From Humulus lupulus (taxonomy: Eukaryota; Streptophyta; Magnoliopsida; Rosales; Cannabaceae), in contig NC_084794.1 in NCBI RefSeq assembly GCF_963169125.1, positions 93,107,018 through 93,171,017 of the forward strand: 64,000 nt of DNA. The letters run 5' to 3'. Made by a program: the position numbers and the translations under genes. A model generated the notes under the pieces. It was given only the letters and a program-made list of their open reading frames with translations. It was not told the DNA's origin and did not search any database. Below, one piece after another: positions 12,799 through 23,703 of the stretch (position 1 is the stretch's first letter; each line of letters begins with the position of its first letter).

Positions 12799-13239
12799 TA
12801 CGCTGAAATATTATACACGTAATTGCACTTTTTCAGCCTAATTTGAATTGAGTAAACAACCTTGACTAAGTCCTCTAACGATTTCAAAGCTGCTGGCAGA
12901 CCCTAGGATATTCAAATATTACTCTTATTAAATTTATTCCTCAAAATACTTAATTATTCATTAAACATACACATGACAAGTGTCATTTCCTTATTGGGTT
13001 TATCTAAACCTTATATTATAATAAACATCACCTTCATAATCAGTCATATTAATTAAACCTTAGGTTACAATTAATATTCTTAAACTATAGGTTAAACTCA
13101 TAAAATCTACAAGTGTTACTACGAGTGTCCAACTAAATCTCGGTCTGAACCAAAATCCACAGTCATAAAAATACTACAACTATTACTATTGCTACTACGA
13201 TCTAACTAGCTAAGTAAAGTTCTTGGACTCTACAAATGA

Positions 13240-14189
13240 TGTAAGATTTTATACTATCTAGCATTTATTATTATATTGTGCATACTTAAGATTGTTTACA
13301 TTTTCAATTTTCTCATGTTATATTTGTATTATATATTTTATGCTTTTTTCCATATTATTTTTTGCAGCATATTGATATATCTTTTTACTATTTGCGAAAG
13401 AAGGCATTGTCTCATACTTTTTATCCTTCATTTCGGAAGTGTACTACAACAAGTTGTGTTTTTGATCACTACATGACCCTAATTAGTTGTGATGAAGCTC
13501 ATTTAAGGAAGATTATTTCAGATGTAAAAAAGAATGATCAACACAAAAGGATAAAGCATCCATGTCCCAAAATGAAGACTATTATTGATTTCATTTTGGG
13601 AAAAATATTGAAATTTGGAAAGTCATGGTTTGAAGTTGACTTTGTTTCATGCCATTTCTTATTCCACAAGGAAGGGGGATTTATTTAGATCATTGGAGCT
13701 TAGGAGTTTTACATATAGATAAAAATATTATCTATATCTATGATTCATTTAATAGTCCCAATAACGAAGATGTTGAAGGACACGTGAAAAAATATTGCAG
13801 AATTCTTCCTTTCATTTTGGATTATTTGGGCTTCCATGAAAAACGTAAACATTATGCTCCCGAATGCGAGGATTTTACGTTCTCATGGGTTGAAACTCCT
13901 TTTCAGAATAACACGTGAGTTTGTTAAGATTCAATAACATTGTATGCTGCGTTTTTCTTTTCTCCTCAATTTTTTCTGTTGAATTTTCTTTTTACCAATT
14001 TGCAGGTTTGATTCTGGGATTTACGTGATAAAAATGGTTGAGTTGTTAATGATGGGGATGTCTCCATTCAAAATTGGTCCAAACAATGTTGTTGATATGA
14101 GAAGAAAGATGGCCCTAGAATTTTGGGATCATGGGTACAAGAGGAAGCACGGTCATGAAACTCCACCAGAAAACTTGTGTCATGTGTGA
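13240..14189 (+). pseudogene. Ulp1-like C48 protease domain (3' part of the gene at 4767), broken
   Basis: After the LTR the gene resumes with a donor at 13241, an acceptor before 13368, an exon to 13914, a second intron, and a last exon from 14006 to the stop at 14187-14189. The protein reads as a peptidase C48 domain: HID-type entry, then HWSLGVL with the catalytic His (about 13691), YIYDS with the Asp (about 13740), and PFQNN...DSGIYVIKM near 14007-14030. The family has DCG at the nucleophile; here the Cys codon is TCT (Ser), so it would be inactive. There is also a frameshift near 13648-13680. In this family the enzyme cleaves SUMO-type isopeptide bonds; here it is a relic. Confidence 0.75.
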
Positions 14190-14224
14190 TCACAAGAACA
14201 AAATATGGATCTCAATACTTTTGT

Positions 14225-14765
14225 TTTAAGAATGTTTTTATTGCTCACTGACCCTCAAAACCAAGAGTTGTGGAACTCTGACCCCCTTATATGTTAGGTA
14301 GATATAGTTATTTTCAATGATACTGGTAACTTTGTTCTTGTCAATAGAAAGTTAGAGAAGATATGGGAAAGTTTTAGTCACACCCCACTGACCCTTTGCT
14401 ACCAACATAAGTATTGGAAAAGGGAGACGTGGTCTCTTCAAGGGACTCAAGTACCAACTTTTTTAGAGGAAGGATTCAGCTTTTTTTGCTGAAAGATGGG
14501 AATTTTGTGCTTGATATCATAAACTTACCATATGAGTTTACTAATGAGAATTACTACCCAAGTGGTACTCCTAACGCCAAGTCTTCAAGTGCTTTTGTAA
14601 GCAACTTGTCTTTAATGAATGAGGTAGTTTATATGTATTGACAGGCAATAATGAGATGTTTTTGCTAAATGGAGCAAAGAATGCTTCTAGTACAGACTAT
14701 ATTACGATATGATTATCAATGATGTAAACTTCTTCTCATACCAAAATCTCAAATTTGCCAGGATG
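14225..14765 (+). pseudogene. G-type lectin receptor-like kinase fragment (lectin domain)
   Basis: Reading across several frames gives a clear B-lectin sequence in the order expected for LECRK/S-domain kinases: LTDPQNQELWNSD (about 14246-14285), NDTGNFVLVN (14317-14346), WESFSHPTDP (around 14365-14395), then GRIQLFLLKDGNFVLD (14466-14513), INLPYEF and YYPSGT, and finally a fragment like NNEMFLLNGAKNASS around 14645-14690. Stops and frameshifts break it repeatedly, and no kinase domain follows. It lies just after the Ulp1-like stop codon, on the same strand, which fits a host-gene fragment captured by the MULE-like element. Confidence 0.75.
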
Positions 14766-14898
14766 AAGCATATATAGACTAAACGACAATTCCTTCAACA
14801 CTTGAATTGTAGCATGGTTAAACAACAATTCCTTCTTTAAAATTTTGTCTTCTCTGTTCCCCTAAACAAGAAACATTGCATAATGCTAGGGTTAACAC

Positions 14899-17075
14899 TA
14901 GTTATAATTCAAGTCTCTTTAAACCACAATGTTTTAAATTTAAACTACTAAGCTTTATATTTAAACCCCTAACCTTTAAATGTAAATCGCTTGTCTAAAC
15001 ATTTAAATAGCCATTATTTTTCTTGAACAAGTAACATTGGATAATGCTAGGGACTATTTATTTTTCTTAAATAAATAATAGCCGTTATTATTGGTAACAT
15101 TGGATAATGCTTCTGTTAGCACTATTTATAATCAAAGTCTCTTTAAACCACAATGTTTTAAATTTAAACCACTAAGCTTTATATTTAAGCCCCTAAGCTT
15201 TAAATTTAAACCACTTGTCTAAAAATTTAAACCACAAACCAAATGGCATCAAATTTTGAACCACTAGGCTAAATGTCATCAAATTTTGAACCACAAGGCT
15301 TAATGACATCAAATTTTGAACCACAATTTATAAATTTTTATCCATTAAACTCTATTTATAATTCAAGTCTATTTTACCCACAATGTTTTAAATTTAAACC
15401 ACTAAGCTTTAAATTTAAACCACTAAGTTTTAAATTTAAACCACTTGCCTAAAACTTTAAACCACATTCCAAATGGCATAAAATTTTGATCCACAAGGCT
15501 AAATGGCATAAAATTTTGAACCACCGGACTAAATGGCATCAAATTTAAACCAAAATTTATAAATTTTTATCAATTAAGCTCTATTTATAATCCAAGTCTC
15601 TTTAACCCCAATGTTTTAAATTTAAACCACTAAGCTTTAAATTTAAACCCCTAAGCTTTAAATTTAAACCACTTTCCTAGAAATTAAAACCACAATCCAA
15701 ATGACATCAAATTTTGAACCACAAGGCTAAATGACATCATATTTTGAACCACAAGGCTAAATGGCATCAAGTTTTAAAACATAATTTATAAATTTTTATC
15801 CGTTAAGCTCTATTTATAAATCAAGTCTCTTTAAACCACAATGTTTTAAATTTTGAACCACAAGGCTAAATAGATTCAAATTTTGATCCATAATTTATAA
15901 ATTTATATCCATTAAGTTCTACTTTATAATCAAAGTCTCTTTAAATCACAATGTTTTAAATTTAAACCGCTAAGCTTTAAATTTAAACCACTTCCCTAAA
16001 AATTTAAACAACAAATCAAATGGCATCAAATTTTGAACCACATGGCTAAATGGAATCAAATTTTGAACCACAAGGCTAAATGGTATCAAATTTTTATCCA
16101 TTAAGCTCTATTTATAATTCAAGTCTCTTTAAACCGCAATGTTTTAAATTTAAACCACTAAGCTTTAAATTTAAACCCCTAAGCTTTAAAATTAAACCTC
16201 TTTCATAAAAATTTAAACCACAATCCAAATGGCATCAAATTTTGAACCACAACGCTAAATGGAATCAAATTTTGAACCATAATTTATAAACTTTTATCTG
16301 TTAAGCTCTATTTATAATCCAAGTCTCTTTAAACCACAATGTTTTAAATTTTGAACCCCAAGGCTAAATGGCTTCAAATTTTGATCATATTTTATAAATT
16401 TTTATCCATTAAGCTATATTTATAATCCAAGTCTATTTAAACCACAATGTTTTAAATTTAAACCACTTCCCTAAAAATTTAAACCACAAACCAAATGAAA
16501 TCAAATTTTGAACCACATGGCTAAATGGAATCAAATTTTGAACCACAAGGCTAAATGGTATCAAATTTTTATCCATTAAGCTCTATTTATAATCCAACTC
16601 TCTTTAACCAACTATGTTTTAAATTTAAACCACTAAACTTTAATTTTAAACCCCTAAGCTTTAAATTAAAACCCCTTGCCTAAAACTTTAAACCCCTAAT
16701 CAAATTTATGAATTTTTATCCATTCAGCTCTATTTATAATCCAAGTCTCTTTTACCCTTAATGTTTTAAATTTAAACCTCTTGCCTAAAACTTTAAACCA
16801 CAATCCAAATGGCATCAAATTTTGAACCACAAGGCTAAATTGAATCAAATTTTTATACATTAAGCTCTACTTATAATCCAAGTTTCTTTAAACCACAATG
16901 TTTTAAATTTAAACCCCTAAGCTTTAAATTTAAATCACTTGTAAACCACAAACCAAATGGCATCAAATTTTTAACCGCAAGGCTAAATGGCATTAAATTT
17001 TGAACAAAAATTTATAAATTTTTATCCATTAAGATCTATTTATAATCCAAGTCTCTTTAAAACACAATGCTTTAA
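14899..17075. repeat. 2.2-kb tandem-repeat block, 13 marker copies
   Basis: The marker CTATTTATAATCCAAGTCTC recurs about 13 times (near 14899, 15121, 15350, 15580, 15811, 15918, 16107, 16306, 16412, 16579, 16728, 16864 and 17035). The early units are about 225-230 bp; the later ones are shortened to about 105-200 bp by internal deletions. Within a unit, two sub-repeats alternate: AAATTTAAACCACTAAGCTT and ATGGCATCAAATTTTGAACC. No coding potential is seen. It lies between the two gene halves of the MULE-like region. Tandem arrays are common in MULE subterminal regions, but no terminal inverted repeat was identified. Confidence 0.9.
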
Positions 17076-17907
17076 TTCCTTATTGGTTTCTTTAGCTTAA
17101 TTAAAAAAGGAAAAGAAAAGTCTGTTAATTATTGATGGAGCAGAGGGAGGTATGGGGATTGAAGAGAAGAGAGCGTAAGTAGCACATGGGAAGGAATGAT
17201 GGAGAAGAGTAGTTCCATAACCAACCATTCATTCATTCATACAAACAATTCTCTACTTTCTCTCTCTAGATTTAGCACCTAAAAAAGGAAAGCAGCGAGA
17301 GACTGGTTGAATTGAATGTTGATCCTCTTCATGCTATTGCTGGTTATGTTTGTGAGGAAAAGCTTTAGCTTTGTCTTTGCTTTGCTGGTTATGTTTGTCT
17401 TTGCTTTGCCTTTTGCAAATATTATACAGGAAAGTTTGGTGTAAATATTAATGTAGACTATGAAAGATTTTGTTCTCACATAGAATTGATCATAGAAGAA
17501 TTTCAAAACATAATATACAAACAACTATAAATGTGGACAATTTTTACAGTGTCCATAAGATTAATCGATAACTTTGTCATAATTTCTAGATGATAATCTA
17601 TCATCTTTTATAACCTTTTACTGTCAATTTCATCTCACACTAATATCAATTCCTATTTTTCATAAATTAAATTAATAATAATATAATAAAAAAACAAGAT
17701 GTACTTTAATAAATGTATAAACATTCTTATCCACAAGTCCACAACGCAACAAATGTGTATAACATTGCATCTTTATGCATAATGGCATATATATGCAATT
17801 CACTGCAACAGATAACAACAGTTCATGCTTTCATGCATAATGCACTATACTCAAGGACAATAATCAATCTCAATGATCATGATATATATGCAATTCACAG
17901 CTCAATG
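17076..17907. other. Unassigned stretch between the tandem repeats and the transposase
   Basis: Holds a GA-rich leader-like stretch (about 17140-17220), a pyrimidine-rich stretch with CTTTCTCTCTCTAG at about 17258, and a small duplication of CTGGTTATGTTTGTCTTTGC around 17335-17410. It might be a captured gene leader, but nothing is recognisable. The part after 17520 is AT-rich and would contain the 3' end of the transposase transcript. Confidence 0.4.
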
Positions 17908-20330
17908 TTATCCTTCTTTTAGAATTGGTTGGCTTTTACAATTATTTCTATTATGTCCCAATATTCCACAATTTCCACACTTGATTGTTCGAACATGCTT
18001 GGAAAATTCTCCTGTTGATGGAATTCTTTTTTTCTTACGACGTCCTCGTTTTACTTTGAATTTTGGAGCTTTCATGCTATCTTCTTTAATTTCATCTAGG
18101 ACACTCCAATCAACTTTATCTGGAAGATGATTAATTGATCCTGCATATGTCTCTTTCAAAACAGAATTTCTATACCAATTTGAGCAAAATTTGTACTTGT
18201 CCAAGTACTTGCTTTCAATTGTTGCAATAGCATGTGCACATGGAATTCCCTCTAGTTGAAATTCATTACATGTGCACATATTTTGTTCCAAGTCGACAAC
18301 AAACACTCAATCACCATATGTGACACGAGATTTCATTGCATCAATTGCATCTACCTATGAAACAATACAATTATTAAGCAATAGATTTAAAAGCCGAACA
18401 AAAAGTAAATAAACGCAACTTTAATAACATACCTTCATTCGAAATGCCACATCAAGTTTGATCTCCATTTCATCATTTGCCCATTTTGTCACTTCAATAC
18501 ATTGGGTGATTGCTGCTTCTTTTCTTGTTGAAAACCATCTTTGAAGCATATCTCTTACAGCTTCTATTAACGACGTTATAGGCAATTCTCTCGCATGCAC
18601 AATTTCTGCATTTATAGATTCGACAATGTTACTTGTAAGAATGTTATACCTTTTCGTTGGAAAGAATGGTCGATCCCATTTTTCCGGTTTTGCTTGCAAA
18701 AGATAAGTGGTCATTTCATGGCTAATTTTCTGTAATTCAACCATGGCAGAATAATATTCTTGAGCTGAGTACGCTCTTGAAGCAGTTTCAAATATGGCAT
18801 GCACATGTAATCCCCTAAACTTATTCCTTAGATTTTGCTTCAAATGATAAAGACAAACTCCATGATATACACCAGGAAACACTTGTTCAATTGCATTTTT
18901 GATGCTTTTATGCCTGTCAGATACTATGCACAAGTTTTCTCGATCCCCTATTGCTTCTTTTAGTCTTGTAAAGAACCATATCCATGCATTGTCATTTTAT
19001 GAATCACCAATTCCAAAAGCGAGAGGAAAAATTTGATTGTTTCCATCTTTAACACAAGCTGCATATAGTGTACATCCACATTTCATCTTTAAAAATGTTC
19101 CATCTACCACTATAACTGGTCTACAGTGTTTCCATCCATCCAATGAAGCACCAAAAGCAATAAACATATATTTAAACCTATAAAATTTAAAGAAAAAAAC
19201 AACCAATTCCTAGAAATGTAAGGTATGGATTGTGAACAGTAAAGCCCTGAATATAGGAATGCAAATCATAAATATTATTCATACCTGTTTTCTTCATCTT
19301 TATATACTCTTGTGATAGTTCTTGGGTTGGCCAACTTTAGCATATACAAGTATGAAGGTAACAATGCATAACTTTCCTCATTTGACCCTCTAACATCATC
19401 AACTGCAAGTTCTTTTGCTCTCCATGCTTTATTGTACGTTACACCTACCCCATGTTCATCTCTCATGTCTCGTATTATTTGCCTTGGTCGATAGGTTGAT
19501 CCTGGGTCACGAAACTTCTCTTTGAAGTAACTACTGATGACTTTTGCACTTGCTTGTCTATTTTCAAAATTTCTGTGATTTAAGGAGCATGTGTGCTGTT
19601 TATGGTGCTTGATAACTTGAAAGTAGTCTGATACTTTTGTTCTTCTTGCATGTATATACCAGCCACAATTTTCATCTATGCATTTTGCCTAAAATGCTTC
19701 TGAACATGATTTTTCAATTCTATACTGAAAGTGTTTCTTGATGGCGATTTTCGCAAGTGTATATTTTAGATCAATCTTATTCTTGAAAACATAATTGACT
19801 CTTATGTCTTCAATCTCCATATTTGGCAATACATGTAGAGGTGCTTGAGCTTCTTGCCCGTGTTCTGTAATTTTTTGGGATTCTTGTGTTGAGGCGCTCT
19901 TTATCTTACTAGTGCTTGCAGTAATCGTATTAGGGTCTGTGATAGTCAAACTGTGATTTGTTGCATTGCTTGCTAAAGCAGATGGAATGCTAGCTTCTCT
20001 TGGCAAAGAAAGGGTTTGATTTCTTTGTTCTACTTCAACAATGAGGGGACATTTTTTCAACTCTTCCATAGTCTTGTTCAAGTTTAGATAGACTTGTAAA
20101 TTGCCATCACTTTCTATCTTCATTCCTTTGCTTGTATCCATTTTTGCATCAAAAAGCAAGTTTGTTGAAATAAAACTTTCATTCAATCTGAGCTCTTTTT
20201 ATATCTTTTTTACCAATTCCACGTACTTAATATCCTTTTCCACCATCAATATTTTCACTTCATGATCAACATATTTGTTGTTTGCATTCCATCTTCCGTT
20301 AAAAACTACAAATAATATTATCTTCTCCAT
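17908..20330 (-). pseudogene. MuDR-family (MULE) transposase, three exons, four nonsense codons
   Basis: Start ATG is at 20330-20328. Exons 20330-19285, 19177-18433 and 18354-17908 are joined by GT-AG introns and sum to 2238 nt, exactly 746 codons, so the frame is preserved. It contains, in order: an N-terminal low-similarity region, a MuDR-type zinc-binding segment (C-x-D-E-N-C-G-W-Y-I ... H-x-C, exon 1), the MULE transposase DDE core (VDGTFLK, then SDRHKSI and HLKQNL), a SWIM finger (CTCNEF...CAHA) and a CCHC knuckle (CGNCGILGHNRNNC) near the end. Four in-frame stops break it: TAA 20199-20201, TAG 19689-19691, TAA 18997-18999 and TGA 18307-18309. No indel is needed. In this family it would cut and paste the element. 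It faces the Ulp1-like gene tail to tail, which fits KI-type MULEs. Confidence 0.85.
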
Positions 20331-20634
20331 TTCCTGCAATAAAAAATAACACATTCATGTGAGCTTATTCCTTTATCTTGGATAGAAATTTAAAAAAAAA
20401 TCAATTCAATATACTTTTTGCATTAACTCCACTCAACTTAAGGCAAACACAATTTTGCAAAACTAGGTGTCAATAATATTTGTGACTCAATAAGAAGAAT
20501 CAAAGTAATGCAAAAGATGTTTATCATGAAGATGAAGATAATAATGTTATTTTACAACAAAATTTAAACCTCAAACATTCAATGGCTAAAAATTTAAACT
20601 AATGCTTTCCTAATTTACACCATTGGTCTTAAAA

Positions 20635-21484
20635 TTAGGATGCAATCTGTTGAACAACAAAGACATATTTTGAGGATGCTGGAGAAATATTTGGTAAGAG
20701 AAATGGATCTCGAAAAGAAAATGACAGAATTAAGACAAGTTGAAGAAGAGCTAAATCAAAGGCTGGTCTCCTCAGAACAAGAACTATACTGCATGGGAGA
20801 TGAAACATAAGATGTTTGGGAAAGGTTGTTTGAGGCCGATAATATGGCTGTGGTTTCGATGGGAATTTCAAAAGAGCTGTTGGGTCAATTGCAGATACTC
20901 CAGCTAAGTGTGCATAGTTCAGCTCAACAAGAGACTCAGCTAAGATCAAAGCTTGAAGGTTTCGAGGAAGAGCTGAAGGCTAAAGAAAATTCTTTGAGCA
21001 AGCTAGAAAGCAGCAATGCAAAATTTAATGACTTGCTTGTTGCACAGACAAATGAACTAAAATCCAAATTGAGAGACACTGAAGATAAATTAATTCTTGC
21101 CAATTCAGAAGCCTTTACTTTGGGTGAAAAGGTCAGCTTGCTTGAGAAAGAGCTAAAAGAATCTGAGTTTCTGCTGCTGAATGCAAAGTCTTCTGCAGAT
21201 GGTAGTCAGGAAGAGCTTAATGCTCTATGTTGCAGAATCAATGAAATGGAAAATGTTATTGCAGATTCTGAAGTGAAGCAGAAAGTAGGGCGGAAAATGC
21301 TGAAACCAAGTGACCAATATGGAGCTTAATGAAGAGCTGGGCCTTCTTAAGAGTGGTACTGGTGCCTCTGACAAGGTTGATTCCCTTGAGAGGCAGTTAA
21401 GAGAGTTTGATCTTCAGCTACAATGTGCAATCACATATGCCAAAGCTAGTCAAGAGAAGCAAAACCTACTGTATTCTACAATAG
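20635..21484 (+). pseudogene. WIT-like (WPP-domain-interacting) coiled-coil fragment
   Basis: Starting at about 20640 the sequence encodes a coiled coil with the phrases MLEKYLVREMDLEKK, DVWERLFEADN and SKELLGQLQILQ, then KLILANSEAFTLGEKVSLLE and MELNEELGLLK. These are typical of the WIT1/WIT2 proteins that anchor RanGAP and SUN-WIP complexes at the plant nuclear envelope. An in-frame TAA lies at about 20808, and two frameshifts and a deletion lie around 21280-21315, so it is dead. The C-terminal tail anchor is absent: the fragment stops abruptly at about 21484, where a Copia fragment begins. It may be a gene fragment captured by the MULE-like element or an older retrocopy; introns cannot be judged from this portion. 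Confidence 0.75.
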
Positions 21485-21852
21485 CTGAGCAGTGAGGGCA
21501 GAGAAGCCAGACAAAGGAGTTTTCATTGGAGGAGCGGGAGATTCTACCGCTGGAGCATTACTATGAGAAGTGTCGGAAGCCATTGAAGAATCAAGAAAGT
21601 AAAAGAAACAAGGGAAAGTTGAAGAAGAGGATCGATGTTTTGGCTGATACCATGTAAAAAATAGAAAGTGTTTGATGAAATCTCTGATTAAGTAATGGAT
21701 TGAGCTACTGAGCTTTGTATTTATAGAGTTTCACTAATACACCAAAACAATATTTAACAGCTATAACCAAACATGGTTGTTCATTTAGCTAAACAGTTAC
21801 ATAAAAACAAACTCTAAATTAATTTAACAGAACCTAAGTATAATATCTAACA
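21484..21852 (-). mobile_element. Copia 5' end: LTR, tRNA-Met primer site and start of gag, truncated
   Basis: On the minus strand an LTR of 200 bp (21852-21653) starts TGTTAGATATT, has a TATA box (CTCTATAAATAC, about 21717-21728) and ends TTTTTTACA. It is followed with no gap by TGGTATCAG (21652-21644), the initiator-tRNA-Met primer-binding site of Copia elements. A Gag-like ORF starts at ATG 21583 (MASDTSHSNAPAVES...) and ends after about 35 codons at the junction with the WIT fragment near 21484. The rest of the element is missing. No matching duplication can be assigned. Confidence 0.7.
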
Positions 21853-22940
21853 CAATCACCCCAAACAACGAAAGCTTTCATTGAGTTCAAGCTACAGACC
21901 TTCAACTTAAATGTCAGGATAAAATCTAATTCCTTGTTCAAGCGGACGACAGGTGGTTGTTTACTTAGATCAAGACCTGGTTTGTCAGGTTGAGTAATTC
22001 CTGCAAAACTCACATGTACAAACCTACAGAAAATATAAAATCAATTAAACCAACAATTTTGGACAAAAAGGTACAAGAATAATGATCCCAGAAATGGCCA
22101 GCACACATGTCAAACATCAGAGAGGTTTAAGAATTCATTACAGTATATCTAATTCCAAATCAAAGAGCCAAATATAGCATTAAAATAAAAACATATAAAT
22201 CCAAAAGTCATATAAACAAAGATCAACAAACATAGTGGCCAACACTTAGCTATACCAGCAATTACTAGTTTACATAGAGGCATTTTATCAAACACCTAGC
22301 ACTATACTATTTAAATCTTAATTTTTTTTTTAACACACAACTCCTTAAACAAGGAGTCCACCAATCCATTAACCAGAAATAAAACCTTACACCAAATCAT
22401 GATTAAATGATGCATGAGTTTTGCAATAACATCTTCACAATTTTTTTGAGTAATTTTAACAAACACTTAGAAGGCATTTTAAATTATGTATAATATGGAA
22501 TATTAAATTTCATATAACTACACTAAATTTTTATACACACATGTATGTTCATTTATATGTATGATCGCAACAAACACATACACTTCAAAAAATTAAAAAA
22601 TAAATAAAAATTGAGGAGGGAAGAAGAGAGAAATTCAATCTCAAAAGAATGAAGAACTCACCAAACAGATAATAAGGGTGGCAGTGGCGGAGGAACAGAA
22701 GTGCAATAGTGAAGGATCAGTGATAGTGACAATGATAGATGTGGTCGTGCAGTGGAGATGGTGGTGGAAAATCGATGGGAGAGGGAGAAAACTTATGTTG
22801 AGAAGAGCTAATTAGGTGTATTTGAGTAAGGGTAGTATAGGAAATATCACTATAAAACTAGGTATAAATTAATTAGATATTGTTGTTGGGTATATTTAGT
22901 TAATGAACTCTAAAAACGGGTAAATATAAATTTATCCCAT
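21853..22940. other. Unassigned AT-rich stretch
   Basis: No ORF or known element is recognised. The portion 22620-22800 is relatively GC-rich. Read on the minus strand it looks like a leader exon ending CTGTTTG followed by a GTGAGT donor at about 22665-22672, perhaps the 5' end of a captured or lost gene. A near-palindrome lies at 22918-22938. Confidence 0.35.
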
Positions 22941-23149
22941 TTTTACAACTACAATTGTATAGTATCTAAAAGACATTATAACAAAGTATCTAAGTTAAAT
23001 TTTTTATTTTATTGGGTTTACATTTTCTAATAATTTATTACTTGAAAAATTCATACTATATTCCCAAAAAATAAATATTATTTAATTTAAAATTAAAATA
23101 CACCAATCTATAATATCTATATCAATCTATATATTTATATATATATAAA

Positions 23150-23530
23150 TAAATAAATGAGAGCTTCAAGGAGATACTATAACACTCTAAAATCTCTTCA
23201 AAATACTCTTTCTATTTTTTCTTTTAATTTAATTTTTTTATTCATTTTATGAATTTTAGTTGCATATTAGTTTAAATTTAAATAAGATATTTATAAATTA
23301 TTTATTTAAATTAATAATATTATATATAAATATCTCATATTATATATAATATAATAACATGAGTATTTATCTCACTACACCTAACGTCTTTTTTTTTTGT
23401 TTAAAAAAAGAAACATTACACAATCCACATTAACACGTTTACTTTTTTTTAAAATTAATTTAGTTACACATTAGTTTAAATTTAATTGCATATTAGTATA
23501 AATTATATATGTATACAAGAGTTTTCAACA
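23150..23530. repeat. Dispersed repeat copy 1 (GAGAGCTTCAAGGAGAT family)
   Basis: Starts around GAGAGCTTCAAGGAGATACT and ends past CTCACTACACCTAACGTC and a T-rich/AT stretch. It is the direct counterpart of 25808-26180 over about 370 bp, and its first 60 bp recur at about 41213. No terminal inverted repeat or coding sequence is seen, so the class is unknown. Confidence 0.7.
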
Positions 23531-23703
23531 TAATTACTTATGATAGTCTTATTTCTACAAATATTTATTATTATTAATTTTAAATATTAGTTTAAGTTTA
23601 GTTACACATTAGTATAAATTATATATGTATACAAGAGTTTTTAATATAATTACGTATGATAGTCTTATTTCTAAAAAAATATTTATTATTATTAATTTTA
23701 AAT
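23480..23703. repeat. Two-copy tandem repeat, period about 118 bp
   Basis: The block with TTAGTATAAATTATATATGT, ACAAGAGTTTT, and TATGATAGTCTTATTTCT is present twice in direct order with only a few differences. Confidence 0.75.

Larger units (their letters stand above)
7538..13234 (-). mobile_element. Solo LTR, about 2.0 kb net, split by a nested solo LTR
   Basis: The outer ends are TGTAACGACCC (7538) and GGACTCTACA (13234), with a perfect 5-bp duplication AATGA at 7533-7537 and 13235-13239. Removing the nested LTR (8996-12672) and its TSD leaves 2015 bp. Read on the minus strand the LTR starts TGTAGAGTCC, has a TATA box (8787-8795) and ends TTGGGTCGTTACA, an ending common in plant Ty3/gypsy LTRs. 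There is no coding sequence. It inserted into the last DUF1985-Ulp1 exon, one base before the splice donor at 13241. Confidence 0.9.

Noticed and set aside
13240..14189. Active SUMO protease gene
   Set aside because: Frameshift in the catalytic exon, Ser in place of the nucleophile Cys and several upstream stops exclude a working enzyme.
14899..17075. CRISPR-like array
   Set aside because: Units are about 230 bp and diverged with degenerate sub-repeats, in a plant genome context. It is a tandem satellite-like block.
22918..22938. Near-palindrome GGGTAAATATAAATTTATCCC as a transposon terminal repeat
   Set aside because: Only imperfect, with no partner on the left side of the MULE-like region and no flanking duplication.
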